Assembly: GCA_937888765.1 (NCBI GenBank)
Contig: CALASU010000208.1
Coordinates: forward strand, 1 to 21,096
From: an uncultured Clostridia bacterium
Lineage (GTDB): Bacteria; Bacillota; Clostridia; Lachnospirales; Anaerotignaceae
Reading direction: 5' to 3'
DNA: 21,096 bases
The position numbers and the translations under genes were made by a program. This document shows positions 1 through 7,700 of this stretch, piece by piece; positions within the stretch are counted from its first letter, which is position 1; each line of letters begins with the position of its first letter. The notes under the pieces are model-generated. The model did not search any database, had not been told where the DNA came from, and saw only the letters and a list, made by a program, of their open reading frames with translations.

Positions 1-3000
1 CCATTGCGGTTGTTATGACGACTTATGTCGGTGCGGCTCCCGAAGAAATTGAAACCCTGATCTCCAAGCCTCTGGAAGAAACGCTTGGTTCGGTATCGAA
101 TGTAGATACCATATCGTCCATGTCCATGTCGGACTCGTCAGTCGTTATCGTGCAGTTTGCGGATGGCACGGATATTGATATGGCGGCTGTCGATATGCGA
201 GATATGGTCGATCGTATGAAATCTACCCTGCCCGATGCGGCAAATGATCCCATTATTGTTAAAATGGACATCAATGCCCTGCCCATTCAGCTGGGGGTAA
301 AGGCAGAAAACCTTGATCTGAATGCGCTGAATGACCTTTTAGAGGATAACGTAGTAAACCGTCTGGAACGTATCGAGGGGATTGCTTCTGTTGACCTGTC
401 CGGCGGTATCACAAAAGAAGTACGTATCACAGTAGACCCTGTCAAACTGGCGGGCTATGGCATGACAACAAACTCTCTCAGCCAGATTCTGAGTGCGGAA
501 AACATGAACCTGCCTTCCGGCTCTCTGGCGAAAGGGCAGACAGATGTTTCTGTTCGTACCATCGGGGAATTTACTTCTATAGAAGAAATCAAAGATCTGT
601 CCATTCCCACTGCGACAGGTGCAGTTATCCATCTGAATGACGTAGCAAACATTGAAGAAGTGGAAGCAGACAGAAATGCATTCTCCTATATCAATGGTGA
701 AAAAGGTATTCTGATTTCTGTTGACAAGCAGTCTACAGCAAATATTGTTAAAGTAACAGATGCACTGAAAGAAGAAATGGAAAAACTGCAGAGGGATTAT
801 CCAGAACTGGAAATCTCCCTGCTGACAGATACTTCCGAATATATCACAAAATCTCTTGCAAACATTACAACAACAGCACTGCAGAGCTCTGTCATTGCGT
901 TCTTTATTCTGCTGCTGTTCCTGAAAAATGCGGTTACATCCGCAATCGTAGCGGTTTCCATCCCTACCTCTATCATGGCAACATTTGGGTTGATGTATAT
1001 GACAGGCATCAACATGAATATGATTTCCATGGGTGGTGTGGCAATCGGTATCGGTATGCTGGTAGATAACTCGGTCGTAGTTCTGGATAGTATTTATCAG
1101 TATTATGAAAGAGGCTATAAGCCTGCAGAAGCTGCAGAAATGGGGGCAAGGGAAGTTGGTATGGCGATTACCGCTTCCACACTGACAACCGTTGCGGTAT
1201 TCGTACCTCTGGCAATGGCGGGCGGTACAACAGGTAAAATGATGCAGAACCTGTCCTTTACGGTTGTGTATGCGCTGTTTGCGTCCATCGTAGTTGCGCT
1301 GACATTCGTGCCTATGGCGTGTGCGCTGTTCTTAAATCGAGAAACAAAAACAATTTATTGGAGAAATGTAAAGATTCTGAAGTTCTTAGACCACTGGGAA
1401 GACTTCTTTGATAAGATGTGCAGAGGTTATGAACGACTGCTGAAATGGGCACTGAAAAACCGTAAGAAAACAATCTTCACAGTGATTCTGGTGTTTATCC
1501 TCAGCTTAGGCTCAACACCTCTGGTTGGTATCGACTTCATGGCAAGCCAGGATCAGGGGGTTGCAGGGATTACCATTGAGATGCCGAATGGTACAGATCT
1601 GGACGTAACAGAAGAAACAACACTGGAAGTATTGTACCGCCTGCAGGAGATTCCCGAAGCGGAACTGATTTATGCAAGCGTAGGTGCAGGTACTGCAATT
1701 TCTTCTGTAAACTCTGCATCCATTACCATGAACCTTGTAGATATGGCAGAGCGTGATCGCTCTACAGATGAGGTCTGCGAAGAAATCGAAGATCTGCTGG
1801 CAGATATTGCAGGGGCAGAAATCACAGTCAGTGCCTCCAGTTCTGCGATGGGTTCCATGGGCTCTTCTGCGGATGTTACACTGAATATTTATGGGTATGA
1901 TACCCCTACACTGATTGAAGCGGAAAAAGATATGGTTGCTTACCTGTCTACTGTAGAAGGTCTGTCTAACGTGGAAGGTTCTACAGGTGACACTGTACCA
2001 CAGGCGAAAGTGGTTATCGACAGAGCAAAGGCTTCTCAGTACGGTATCACAACAGCTTCCATTGCGGGTGCACTGAGCACAGCAATCTCCGGTTCTACTG
2101 CGACAGAATATAAGATGGACGGTACAGAAATTGACGTTGTAATCCGTTATGATACAGATAAGATTAACTATCTGACAGACCTGAAAAACCTGACAGTTAC
2201 TTCTGCTCTGGGTACACAGGTACCTCTGAGCGATGTTGCTTCTGTAGTAATGGATGAAACAGCAACAACAATCATGCGTGAAAATCAGAAAAACTATGTA
2301 ACAGTCAATGCCGATGCTGAGGGTCTGAGCGGCTCTGAAGCACAGGAACTGGTAACAACAGCACTGCTGGATTTTGAACTGCCCGAAGGCTGCTATTACG
2401 AATTCGGTGGTATGATGGAAATGATGAATGAATCCGTAAGCCAGATGATTACAGCGATGGTAGTTGCGGTTCTGTTGGTTTATATGATCATGGCATCTCA
2501 GTTTGAATCCCTGCGTTATCCTGCAATCGTTATGATGTCCATGCCTCTGGCGATTACAGGTGCGATTCTGGGGCTGCTGATCACACGTCAGACCATCACA
2601 ATGCCTGCTATGATGGGCTTCGTTATGCTGGTTGGTATGGTAGTTAATAACGGTATCGTACTGGTTGACTATGCAAACCAGCTGATGGAAAGAAAAATGA
2701 CCTGTTATCAGGCACTGACGATTGCCGGCCCTCGCCGTCTGCGTCCTATCCTGATGACAACACTGACAACCGTTGTAGGTATGATTCCTCTGGCGATTGC
2801 GGCAACAGAAGGTTCCGAAATGATGAGAGCTATGGCAATCAGTGTTATTTTCGGTCTGTCCCTTTCCACATTGGTTACACTGGTATTCATCCCTGTTCTG
2901 TATATGTGGATGAATGAAAGAAAGCGTAAAGCCAATGCAAAGAAGACAGCGAAACGTATTGCGACAAATGCAAAAATCCATGCAGCAGAACTTGCAAGAG

Positions 3001-3062
3001 CACAGGCGATTGCAGAAGAAAATGCGGAAGATGAAGCACGTGCTGCAAGAGCACATCATTAA
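1..3062 (+). CDS. RND-family efflux pump inner-membrane permease, 5'-truncated by the window edge
   Basis: This is a proton-driven export permease of the AcrB/HAE1 superfamily, closest in style to the SwrC-like pumps of Firmicutes. The frame is open to base 3, so the true start lies upstream; roughly the first 45 residues (TM1 and the start of the porter domain) are missing. Seen are the porter motif YVGAAPEEIE at the left edge, a first membrane block near bases 880-1340 containing GMLVDNSVVVLDS (TM4), a second porter half, and a second block near 2450-2910 with GMVVNNGIVLVDYANQL (TM10). Where many Gram-negative pumps have two adjacent TM4 aspartates, only one is present, followed by Asn. The C-terminus is an Ala/Lys/Glu-rich cytoplasmic tail ending in two His. 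A membrane-fusion partner would be expected upstream, outside the window. The substrate cannot be inferred. Confidence 0.93.
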   Translation, partial: IAVVMTTYVGAAPEEIETLISKPLEETLGSVSNVDTISSMSMSDSSVVIVQFADGTDIDMAAVDMRDMVDRMKSTLPDAANDPIIVKMDINALPIQLGVKAENLDLNALNDLLEDNVVNRLERIEGIASVDLSGGITKEVRITVDPVKLAGYGMTTNSLSQILSAENMNLPSGSLAKGQTDVSVRTIGEFTSIEEIKDLSIPTATGAVIHLNDVANIEEVEADRNAFSYINGEKGILISVDKQSTANIVKVTDALKEEMEKLQRDYPELEISLLTDTSEYITKSLANITTTALQSSVIAFFILLLFLKNAVTSAIVAVSIPTSIMATFGLMYMTGINMNMISMGGVAIGIGMLVDNSVVVLDSIYQYYERGYKPAEAAEMGAREVGMAITASTLTTVAVFVPLAMAGGTTGKMMQNLSFTVVYALFASIVVALTFVPMACALFLNRETKTIYWRNVKILKFLDHWEDFFDKMCRGYERLLKWALKNRKKTIFTVILVFILSLGSTPLVGIDFMASQDQGVAGITIEMPNGTDLDVTEETTLEVLYRLQEIPEAELIYASVGAGTAISSVNSASITMNLVDMAERDRSTDEVCEEIEDLLADIAGAEITVSASSSAMGSMGSSADVTLNIYGYDTPTLIEAEKDMVAYLSTVEGLSNVEGSTGDTVPQAKVVIDRAKASQYGITTASIAGALSTAISGSTATEYKMDGTEIDVVIRYDTDKINYLTDLKNLTVTSALGTQVPLSDVASVVMDETATTIMRENQKNYVTVNADAEGLSGSEAQELVTTALLDFELPEGCYYEFGGMMEMMNESVSQMITAMVVAVLLVYMIMASQFESLRYPAIVMMSMPLAITGAILGLLITRQTITMPAMMGFVMLVGMVVNNGIVLVDYANQLMERKMTCYQALTIAGPRRLRPILMTTLTTVVGMIPLAIAATEGSEMMRAMAISVIFGLSLSTLVTLVFIPVLYMWMNERKRKANAKKTAKRIATNAKIHAAELARAQAIAEENAEDEARAARAHH

Positions 3063-3108
3063 AAGCAGATGTGCATATGATTGAAAGAAGCATCAAAAGG
3101 GTGTAAAA

Positions 3109-3140
3109 TAAAGCCGTTGGGAATTCTCCCAACGGCTTTA
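3109..3140 (+). terminator. Hairpin terminator after the RND pump gene
   Basis: A perfect 14-bp inverted repeat (arms 3109-3122 and 3127-3140) closes a 4-base loop. The following T-tract is weak (TTTATCATTT), so termination may be incomplete and allow some read-through into the phospholipase gene. Confidence 0.7.
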
Positions 3141-3172
3141 TCATTTGAGAAAAAGAAAGGAAAAGGAACAGT

Positions 3173-4030
3173 ATGAAAATCGGACTGGTTTTAGAGGGCG
3201 GTGCAAACCGTGGAGTATTTACCTCGGGCGTATTAGATTTTTTCATGGAACAGGGGCTGGAGTTTCCATATATCGTCGGCACTTCCGCAGGGGCGTGCAA
3301 TGCCATGAACTATATTGCAGGACAGATTGGACGCGGGCGTGACAGCATGATTCATAAAGAAAAGAAATACGAATATTTTGGGCTGAAAACACTTCTGAAA
3401 ACAGGGTATCTGTTTGATATGGATAAAGCCTTCTGGGATCTGCCGAACAGTTATTTTCCGTTTGATTATGATGCCTATTTTGCAAATACGGCAGTGGAAA
3501 GGGAATATGCTGCCACAGACTGCCATACAGGCAAGGCGGTATATCTGAAAGAAAAGAACGGTGACCGCCGTCATCTGATGAAGGTAGCACAGGCCTCCTC
3601 TGCTCTGCCGGGAGCGGCAAAAACGGTGGAAATTGACGGCGTTGTCTATGCTGACGGCGGGGTTGCGGATTCTATTCCTGTAAAGCGAGCGTTTGAACAG
3701 GGCTGTGATAAGGTAGTCGTGATTGAAACCAGACGAAAAGAATTTCGCATGAAGCCGTCTGAAAGTACAAAGCTGATTGCCCGTATGAACCGTAATTATC
3801 CTGCATTGGTGCAGGCGATGTATGACCGTCCGAAGAATTATAACAGAACGCTTGCTTATATCCATAAGCAGGAAGCGGCAGGAAAGGTATTTTCCATTCG
3901 CCCCGAGATGCAGGAAGTCAGCCGTATGGAAAAGGATTACCATAAGCTGATGAAATTCTATCATCACGGTTATGAACAGGCAAAAGCAATGTACCCTGCA
4001 CTGCAGGCATTTTTGAAAGAAGAATACTAA
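3173..4030 (+). CDS. Patatin-like phospholipase (RssA/YjjU type)
   Basis: This is a predicted serine acyl hydrolase of the bacterial patatin family, which cleaves acyl esters of phospholipids or other lipids with a Ser-Asp dyad. The N-terminus has the oxyanion-hole glycine-rich stretch LEGGANRGVF (residues 7-16), then the nucleophile elbow GTSAG with Ser38. The second catalytic residue, Asp161, lies in DGGVADSIPV. There is no signal peptide or membrane segment, so the protein is probably cytoplasmic. At 285 aa it is normal for the YjjU-like subgroup. The ATG at 3173 follows AAAGGAAAAGGAACAGT. The next gene starts 18 bases after the stop, so the two probably share a transcript. The physiological substrate is unknown. 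Confidence 0.9.
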   Translation: MKIGLVLEGGANRGVFTSGVLDFFMEQGLEFPYIVGTSAGACNAMNYIAGQIGRGRDSMIHKEKKYEYFGLKTLLKTGYLFDMDKAFWDLPNSYFPFDYDAYFANTAVEREYAATDCHTGKAVYLKEKNGDRRHLMKVAQASSALPGAAKTVEIDGVVYADGGVADSIPVKRAFEQGCDKVVVIETRRKEFRMKPSESTKLIARMNRNYPALVQAMYDRPKNYNRTLAYIHKQEAAGKVFSIRPEMQEVSRMEKDYHKLMKFYHHGYEQAKAMYPALQAFLKEEY

Positions 4031-4048
4031 GAGAAAGGGCGTGTCTGA

Positions 4049-4750
4049 TTGGAACGCATTGATAAAATCATCGCATCACAGGGATTATATTCCCGCAGTG
4101 ATGTAAAATATCTTGTAGCAAAACGCCGTGTGGCAATCGACGGCGAGGTCGTGAAGTCTGCAAGCCAGAAAGCAGATACAGAAAAAAATACAATTACAAT
4201 TGACGGCAAGGTGCTGAATGTCAAAAAACAGATCTATCTGATGCTGCATAAGCCCATGGGCTATGTATCCGCAACAGAGGATAAGGAGCACCGGACGGTG
4301 CTGGCACTTGTGCCGCAGGAATATAAAGGCAGAAATCTGTTCCCTGCGGGCAGACTGGATAAGGATACCACAGGACTGATGGTTATTACAGATGACGGTG
4401 TGCTTGCCCACAATATCCTCTCTCCCAAAAAGCATGTACAGAAGGTATATCATGTGACACTGGATATTCCTGTAACAGAGGAAATGAAAGCAGGCTTTGC
4501 GGCAGGGGTGGAGCTGAATGACGGCATATGCAAGGAAGCACAGCTTGTCATTACCGGCGAATATACGGCTGAGGTAACCCTTAAAGAGGGCAGATACCAC
4601 CAGATCAAGCGGATGTTCGGCTGCTTCGGGGCAAAGGTTGTGAAGCTGCATAGAGCCGCAATGGGGAACCTTTACCTGCCTGAGGATCTGCCTGAGGGGG
4701 AATGTCGTGAACTGACACAGGAAGAACTGCAGCATCTGCAGCAGCTGTAA
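4049..4750 (+). CDS. rsuA: Pseudouridine synthase of the RsuA/RluB family (16S rRNA type)
   Basis: This enzyme isomerises a uridine in ribosomal RNA to pseudouridine. An S4 RNA-binding domain occupies about residues 1-58. The catalytic domain follows, with KPMGYVSA (68-75) and the family signature GRLDKDTTGLMVITDDG; Asp104 in GRLD is the catalytic aspartate. The 233-aa length matches RsuA (about 231) better than the longer RluB. The start is TTG at 4049, the only in-frame start well spaced from the GAGAAAGGG ribosome site at 4031-4039. The C-terminus is Glu/Leu/Gln-rich. It probably sits in one transcript with the phospholipase gene. Whether it acts on 16S or 23S rRNA cannot be settled from the sequence. 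Confidence 0.9.
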   Translation: MERIDKIIASQGLYSRSDVKYLVAKRRVAIDGEVVKSASQKADTEKNTITIDGKVLNVKKQIYLMLHKPMGYVSATEDKEHRTVLALVPQEYKGRNLFPAGRLDKDTTGLMVITDDGVLAHNILSPKKHVQKVYHVTLDIPVTEEMKAGFAAGVELNDGICKEAQLVITGEYTAEVTLKEGRYHQIKRMFGCFGAKVVKLHRAAMGNLYLPEDLPEGECRELTQEELQHLQQL

Positions 4751-4794
4751 AATCTGGAATAAATGGGACTTCTTTTGCTTATACTAAAAACAAA

Positions 4795-4937
4795 GAAAAA
4801 AGCGAGGGCAAATTTTTTATTTGCTTTTGGCGGATAACTTGAATTTTCTCGGCAAAAGCAAATACTTTTGCCAAATCGGGTCGAGGGGGTGACCCCCTTG
4901 CAGGGAGCTCGAGGGACAGTATCCCTCGAAAAAAAGC
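4795..4937 (+). repeat. Structured intergenic repeat, copy A
   Basis: This gene-free stretch aligns along its whole length with 17113-17257 (copy C). It holds four consecutive inverted repeats: GCAAAT/ATTTGC, GGCAAAAG/CTTTTGCC, a GAGGGGG-type stem near 4882-4898, and a CTCGAGGG/CCCTCGA stem near 4908-4928. Bases 4875-4898 match 11722-11745 exactly on the opposite strand (24 nt). The element stops directly before the ribosome site of the next gene. Confidence 0.8.
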
Positions 4938-4953
4938 AAAAGGAGGCGGGGAC

Positions 4954-5166
4954 ATGAAAGAGAAAAAGCTATTTACTGAGGGGGAAGAAATTTTAAAATC
5001 CATTCAGCAGATACAGCGGCAGCTGGAGTGTGCGAAGAGTGCCTTTGCGAATGCCACGGAGGATGCCCTGATCGACAGCTATATCTATGAAATCATTGCT
5101 TTGCATAAGAAATACGAATATTTTCTGAAAGCGGCAAAAGACATGGGTCTGCAGAAGATTGGTTAA
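4954..5166 (+). CDS. yaaL: DUF2508 (YaaL-like) small protein
   Basis: A 70-aa, largely helical, soluble protein that I assign to the YaaL/DUF2508 family. The assignment rests on length, the pattern of charged helices (SIQQIQRQLECAKSAF and the DALIDSYIYEIIALHKKYEYFLKAAK stretch) and position just before bofA, the order also found in Bacillus subtilis (recR-yaaL-bofA). The function of the family is not known. The ATG at 4954 follows a very strong AAAAGGAGGCGGGGAC site. The expected recR is absent; an rRNA-modification gene and a structured repeat stand in its place. The gap to bofA is 12 bases, so the two are almost certainly co-transcribed. Confidence 0.8.
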   Translation: MKEKKLFTEGEEILKSIQQIQRQLECAKSAFANATEDALIDSYIYEIIALHKKYEYFLKAAKDMGLQKIG

Positions 5167-5178
5167 GGGGGCGGACAA

Positions 5179-5439
5179 ATGGAGATGGGAATGACGGGGA
5201 CAATGGCAATGACGGCATCTATCGGCATCTGTCTGCTTGTGCTTGCCGTGATCGCACTGGCAAAGCCTTTGCAGATTCTTTTTCGCTTTCTGCTCTCGGC
5301 GGCAGTGGGCGGCATTGTGCTGTTTATAGGGCATAGCATGGGGGCAGCGGTCGGTGTCAATGGTGTTACTCTGCTTACGGCGGGGACTTTGGGGCTGCCG
5401 GGGGTAGCGGGGGTCTTTTTACTGAGTATTCTGCTGTAA
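5179..5439 (+). CDS. bofA: Pro-sigma-K processing inhibitor BofA
   Basis: BofA is a small membrane protein that, in Bacillus, holds the intramembrane protease SpoIVFB inactive in the forespore outer membrane until a signal from the forespore arrives. This 86-aa protein (B. subtilis BofA has 87) has two hydrophobic spans, about residues 12-29 and 34-52, and ends in the family's C-terminal hydrophobic motif, seen here as VGVNGVTLLTAGTLGLPGVA. The residue order VN-x-VT...G-x-LG-x-PGV is the recognisable part. The ATG at 5179 is preceded by GGGGGCGG rather than a textbook AGGAGG. Its presence implies a sporulating host; the sigma-K and SpoIVFB partners lie outside the window. Confidence 0.88.
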   Translation: MEMGMTGTMAMTASIGICLLVLAVIALAKPLQILFRFLLSAAVGGIVLFIGHSMGAAVGVNGVTLLTAGTLGLPGVAGVFLLSILL

Positions 5440-5490
5440 TTGTCGAAAAGCTATGTTTGACAAGTAATAGAAAGTATGATATGTTAATTT

Positions 5491-5510
5491 TGTGGATAAC
5501 CTGTGGATAA
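5491..5510 (+). promoter_or_regulatory. Two tandem DnaA boxes after bofA
   Basis: Two perfect TGTGGATAA boxes (5491-5499 and 5502-5510) lie head to tail with starts 11 bp apart, about one helical turn. TGTGGATAA is the complement of the DnaA consensus TTATCCACA. They mark the left end of the cluster that runs to 7064. Confidence 0.7.
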
Positions 5511-5614
5511 CCCATGTTTCCCTGTGCAAAAGCACATTGGGTTTCACAGCTTATCCTGTGTAAGGACATAAAGCTCCTTTTACGGTAAGAAATAACCCCT
5601 TTTCTTATCCTTTT

Positions 5615-5648
5615 AAACCTGCCTGTGAAGGTGGGTTTTTTTCTTTTT
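5615..5648 (+). terminator. Terminator between bofA and the rhomboid gene
   Basis: A 9-bp stem including two G-U pairs (arms 5615-5623 and 5630-5638) with a 6-base loop is followed by TTTTTCTTTTT. Apart from this and the two DnaA boxes, I see no gene or clear promoter in 5440-5766. Confidence 0.75.
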
Positions 5649-5766
5649 CAGTGTTATCTATGTGAGCCGATTGAGCAGAAAGGATTGCTTTTACAGGAAT
5701 TTTATGAAAAATTCAGAAAAAATACATAAGAATATGATAAAATGAGGAAGAAAAGGAGGGAAAAGC

Positions 5767-6774
5767 TTGGATTTTTGGGGAACAATAGAAAATCAGCTGG
5801 AAAACAGCGGTTTTTTTAAGGTCAGACAGAAAGAGAACTGGTACTGGCGTGCGGAAAATCCTGTGCTGTATCTGCTCTGTCTGTGGGACGGACAGGACGA
5901 AAATCGGCGGGAAGATGCAGAAGCATTTATTGCTTTTGGTAAGGATATGGAGCAGAAAGCGGCGCAGTTTCACTGTACGCGAGTGGTTGCTTTATCTGTA
6001 CTTGTGGATAAAAAAGAAGTGGATAACTTTGTGGATAATGTGGATAACTTGTGGATAACACAATATGAAGATAAATTTTTCCGTGTCTGGTGGAATTTTT
6101 CGACAGAAAGCGGAAAAGTGACGGCGGCTGAGGGACAGCCTGACCGCCTGATCGGCGTGGAAAAACTGCTGCGGGCAGCGGCGGCAGGCGAAACTGTGGA
6201 AGTACTGCCCCTGCGGGAAGAAGAAGAAAAGCCATTGGTTTCTCTTACGATATTTGCCATCTGTATGACGGTACTGGCATTTATGCTGACGACAGGACAG
6301 CGAGCGGAGTGGATCACTGCCTATGGATTGAGCAGAGCGGGGATCTTAGCGGGTGAATGGTATCGCCTGTTTACCTGTATGTTTCTGCACAGCGGGCTGA
6401 TGCATCTGGCATCGAACGGCATTTATCTGTATTATTTTGGATTCCGCAGTGAACAGCTTCTGGGCGGCGTGCGGTTTCTGGTGCTGTATCTTGTTTCCGG
6501 TGTATGTGGTGGATTATTCAGTCTGTTGTTCGGAAGTGGTTTCGGTGTTTCGATTGGGGCATCGGGTGCGATTTACGGACTTCTGGGGGCAATGCTCCTG
6601 CTGACCAGAAAACGTGGTGCATCTTATACGGGCATGAACTATGCGACCATGCTTTTGCTGGCGATTACCGCCATCTGCCTTGGTTTTCTGGAAGAGGGCG
6701 TGGATAACTTTGCACATATCGGCGGCTTTTTGGGCGGTATTCTGTGTTTTGCCCTGTTTATGCGCAAAAAATGA
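5767..6774 (+). CDS. Rhomboid-family intramembrane serine protease
   Basis: A predicted membrane protease that cleaves transmembrane substrates. The first ~155 residues form a soluble acidic domain of unknown role, ending in REEEEKP. At least six membrane spans follow. The rhomboid signatures are complete: HSGLMHLASN with Asn217, the catalytic serine motif GASGAIYG (Ser266), and the catalytic histidine in NFAHIGGFLGG (His317). The TTG start at 5767 sits 7-8 bases after a strong AAAAGGAGGG. Codons for residues 80-98 (LVDKKEVDNFVDNVDNLWI) are a run of DnaA-box sequences, so this peptide may have been shaped by DNA-level selection. A further near-box encodes the VDN just before the catalytic His. 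The natural substrate is unknown. Confidence 0.92.
   Translation: MDFWGTIENQLENSGFFKVRQKENWYWRAENPVLYLLCLWDGQDENRREDAEAFIAFGKDMEQKAAQFHCTRVVALSVLVDKKEVDNFVDNVDNLWITQYEDKFFRVWWNFSTESGKVTAAEGQPDRLIGVEKLLRAAAAGETVEVLPLREEEEKPLVSLTIFAICMTVLAFMLTTGQRAEWITAYGLSRAGILAGEWYRLFTCMFLHSGLMHLASNGIYLYYFGFRSEQLLGGVRFLVLYLVSGVCGGLFSLLFGSGFGVSIGASGAIYGLLGAMLLLTRKRGASYTGMNYATMLLLAITAICLGFLEEGVDNFAHIGGFLGGILCFALFMRKK
6003..6058 (+). promoter_or_regulatory. Array of five DnaA-box sequences inside the rhomboid coding region
   Basis: Perfect TGTGGATAA occurs at 6003-6011, 6030-6038, 6039-6047 and 6050-6058, with a one-mismatch box at 6018-6026, all in the same orientation and with start spacings of 9-15 bp. This density is like a replication-origin or DnaA-titration array. 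Function is inferred only. Confidence 0.65.
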
Positions 6775-6782
6775 CAGGATTT

Positions 6783-7064
6783 TGTGGATTACTGTGGAAA
6801 AAATAAGCGTAACCTATGGATAAGTGCCCACTTATCCACAGAAATCCTGTGGAAAAGTGCTAAGTTATACACAGAGAAAAAAGGAATTCTTTAAAAAGTA
6901 TTGTGATTTGCCGTAAAATCAGGCAATTCGATAAGAGCTTTTGTCAGAATAAAAAAAATTGGCCCGATGCAGATGGGGGATAAAGGCTGTTATCAACAAA
7001 AATACTGTGGAAACTTTGAAAATCTGTGGATAACTCTGTGGATTGTGGGGATAACCGTGGATAA
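6783..7064. promoter_or_regulatory. DnaA-box-rich intergenic region between rhomboid and glycosylase genes
   Basis: This 300-base gap holds perfect TTATNCACA-type boxes at 6832-6840 and 6865-6873 (- orientation) and 7025-7033 (+ orientation). One-mismatch boxes occur at 6783, 6815, 6990, 7046 and 7056. A long imperfect inverted repeat pairs 6774-6788 with 6835-6850, with one bulged base. A second, nested one pairs 6817-6826 with 6829-6838. No open reading frame with a ribosome site lies here. Confidence 0.6.
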
Positions 7065-7077
7065 AGGAGTGTTTTGT

Positions 7078-7668
7078 GTGAAAAATTTAAAGGAAATACA
7101 GGAAAATCTGCTTCAGACAGCAGAACATAGCCCCTATGGGGAAAAACGTATTGTATTCGGTGAGGGAGCAGAACAGCCTGCATTGATGATGATTGGAGAA
7201 GCCCCCGGCGGCGAGGAAGAACAGCAGGGCAGACCGTTTGTAGGCAAAGCGGGCAAGAACCTGTCTGCTTTTCTGGAAGTGGTAGGGCTGAAAAGAGAAG
7301 AAATCTACATATCGAATGTAGTGAAAATTCGTCCTACGAAAAACAGCCCGAAAACAGGCAAGCCTGTCAATCGTCCCCCGTCTGCGGAGGAAATCGCCTT
7401 TTTTCTGCCCTTTTTGCAGGAGGAGATACAGGCGGTTGCCCCCAAAGTGATTGTTACACTGGGCAATGTTCCCTTGAAAGCGGTCACAGGCGAAAAAAAG
7501 GCTGTGATCGGCGATTACCACGGCAAACCCCAGCCCTTGGCGGATGGACGAACCCTGTTTGCTTTGTATCATCCTGCGGCGGTTATCTATAATCGGGCTT
7601 TGCAGGAAGTATATGATGCGGATCTCATTAAATTAAGAGCATTTCTGGAACTGGAAAAACTGGTATAA
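7078..7668 (+). CDS. Uracil-DNA glycosylase, family-4 type, lacking the iron-sulfur cysteines
   Basis: A predicted base-excision repair enzyme that removes uracil from DNA. Motif GEAPGGEEE (residues 40-48), the following QGRPFVGKAGKNL, and HPAAVIYN (165-172) place it in the family-4 branch of the UDG superfamily. Family-4 enzymes normally hold a [4Fe-4S] cluster through four cysteines, two near the N-terminus and two around residues 84-110. Here there is no cysteine in the whole 196 aa; the expected NVVKC reads NVVKI. I chose the GTG at 7078 because AAAGGAG precedes it. The in-frame ATG at 6967 has no ribosome site and would translate DnaA boxes. The stop lies 32 bases before proC, suggesting an operon. 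Confidence 0.88.
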   Translation: MKNLKEIQENLLQTAEHSPYGEKRIVFGEGAEQPALMMIGEAPGGEEEQQGRPFVGKAGKNLSAFLEVVGLKREEIYISNVVKIRPTKNSPKTGKPVNRPPSAEEIAFFLPFLQEEIQAVAPKVIVTLGNVPLKAVTGEKKAVIGDYHGKPQPLADGRTLFALYHPAAVIYNRALQEVYDADLIKLRAFLELEKLV

Positions 7669-7700
7669 CTGGTATAACTGATATAAAAGGAGGATTTTCT

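Noticed and set aside
1512..3059. A 515-codon frame on - opposite the RND pump gene
   Set aside because: Its composition (Cys, His, Gln, Asn rich) is that of an antisense shadow and the + frame has clear pump motifs.
4795..4937. CRISPR array or mobile element with a gene
   Set aside because: The repeat copies are few, dispersed, not regularly spaced and carry no reading frame.
6967..7077. N-terminal extension of the glycosylase from an upstream ATG
   Set aside because: The ATG lacks a ribosome site, the extension translates DnaA boxes, and a GTG with AAAGGAG gives the family-like N-terminus.
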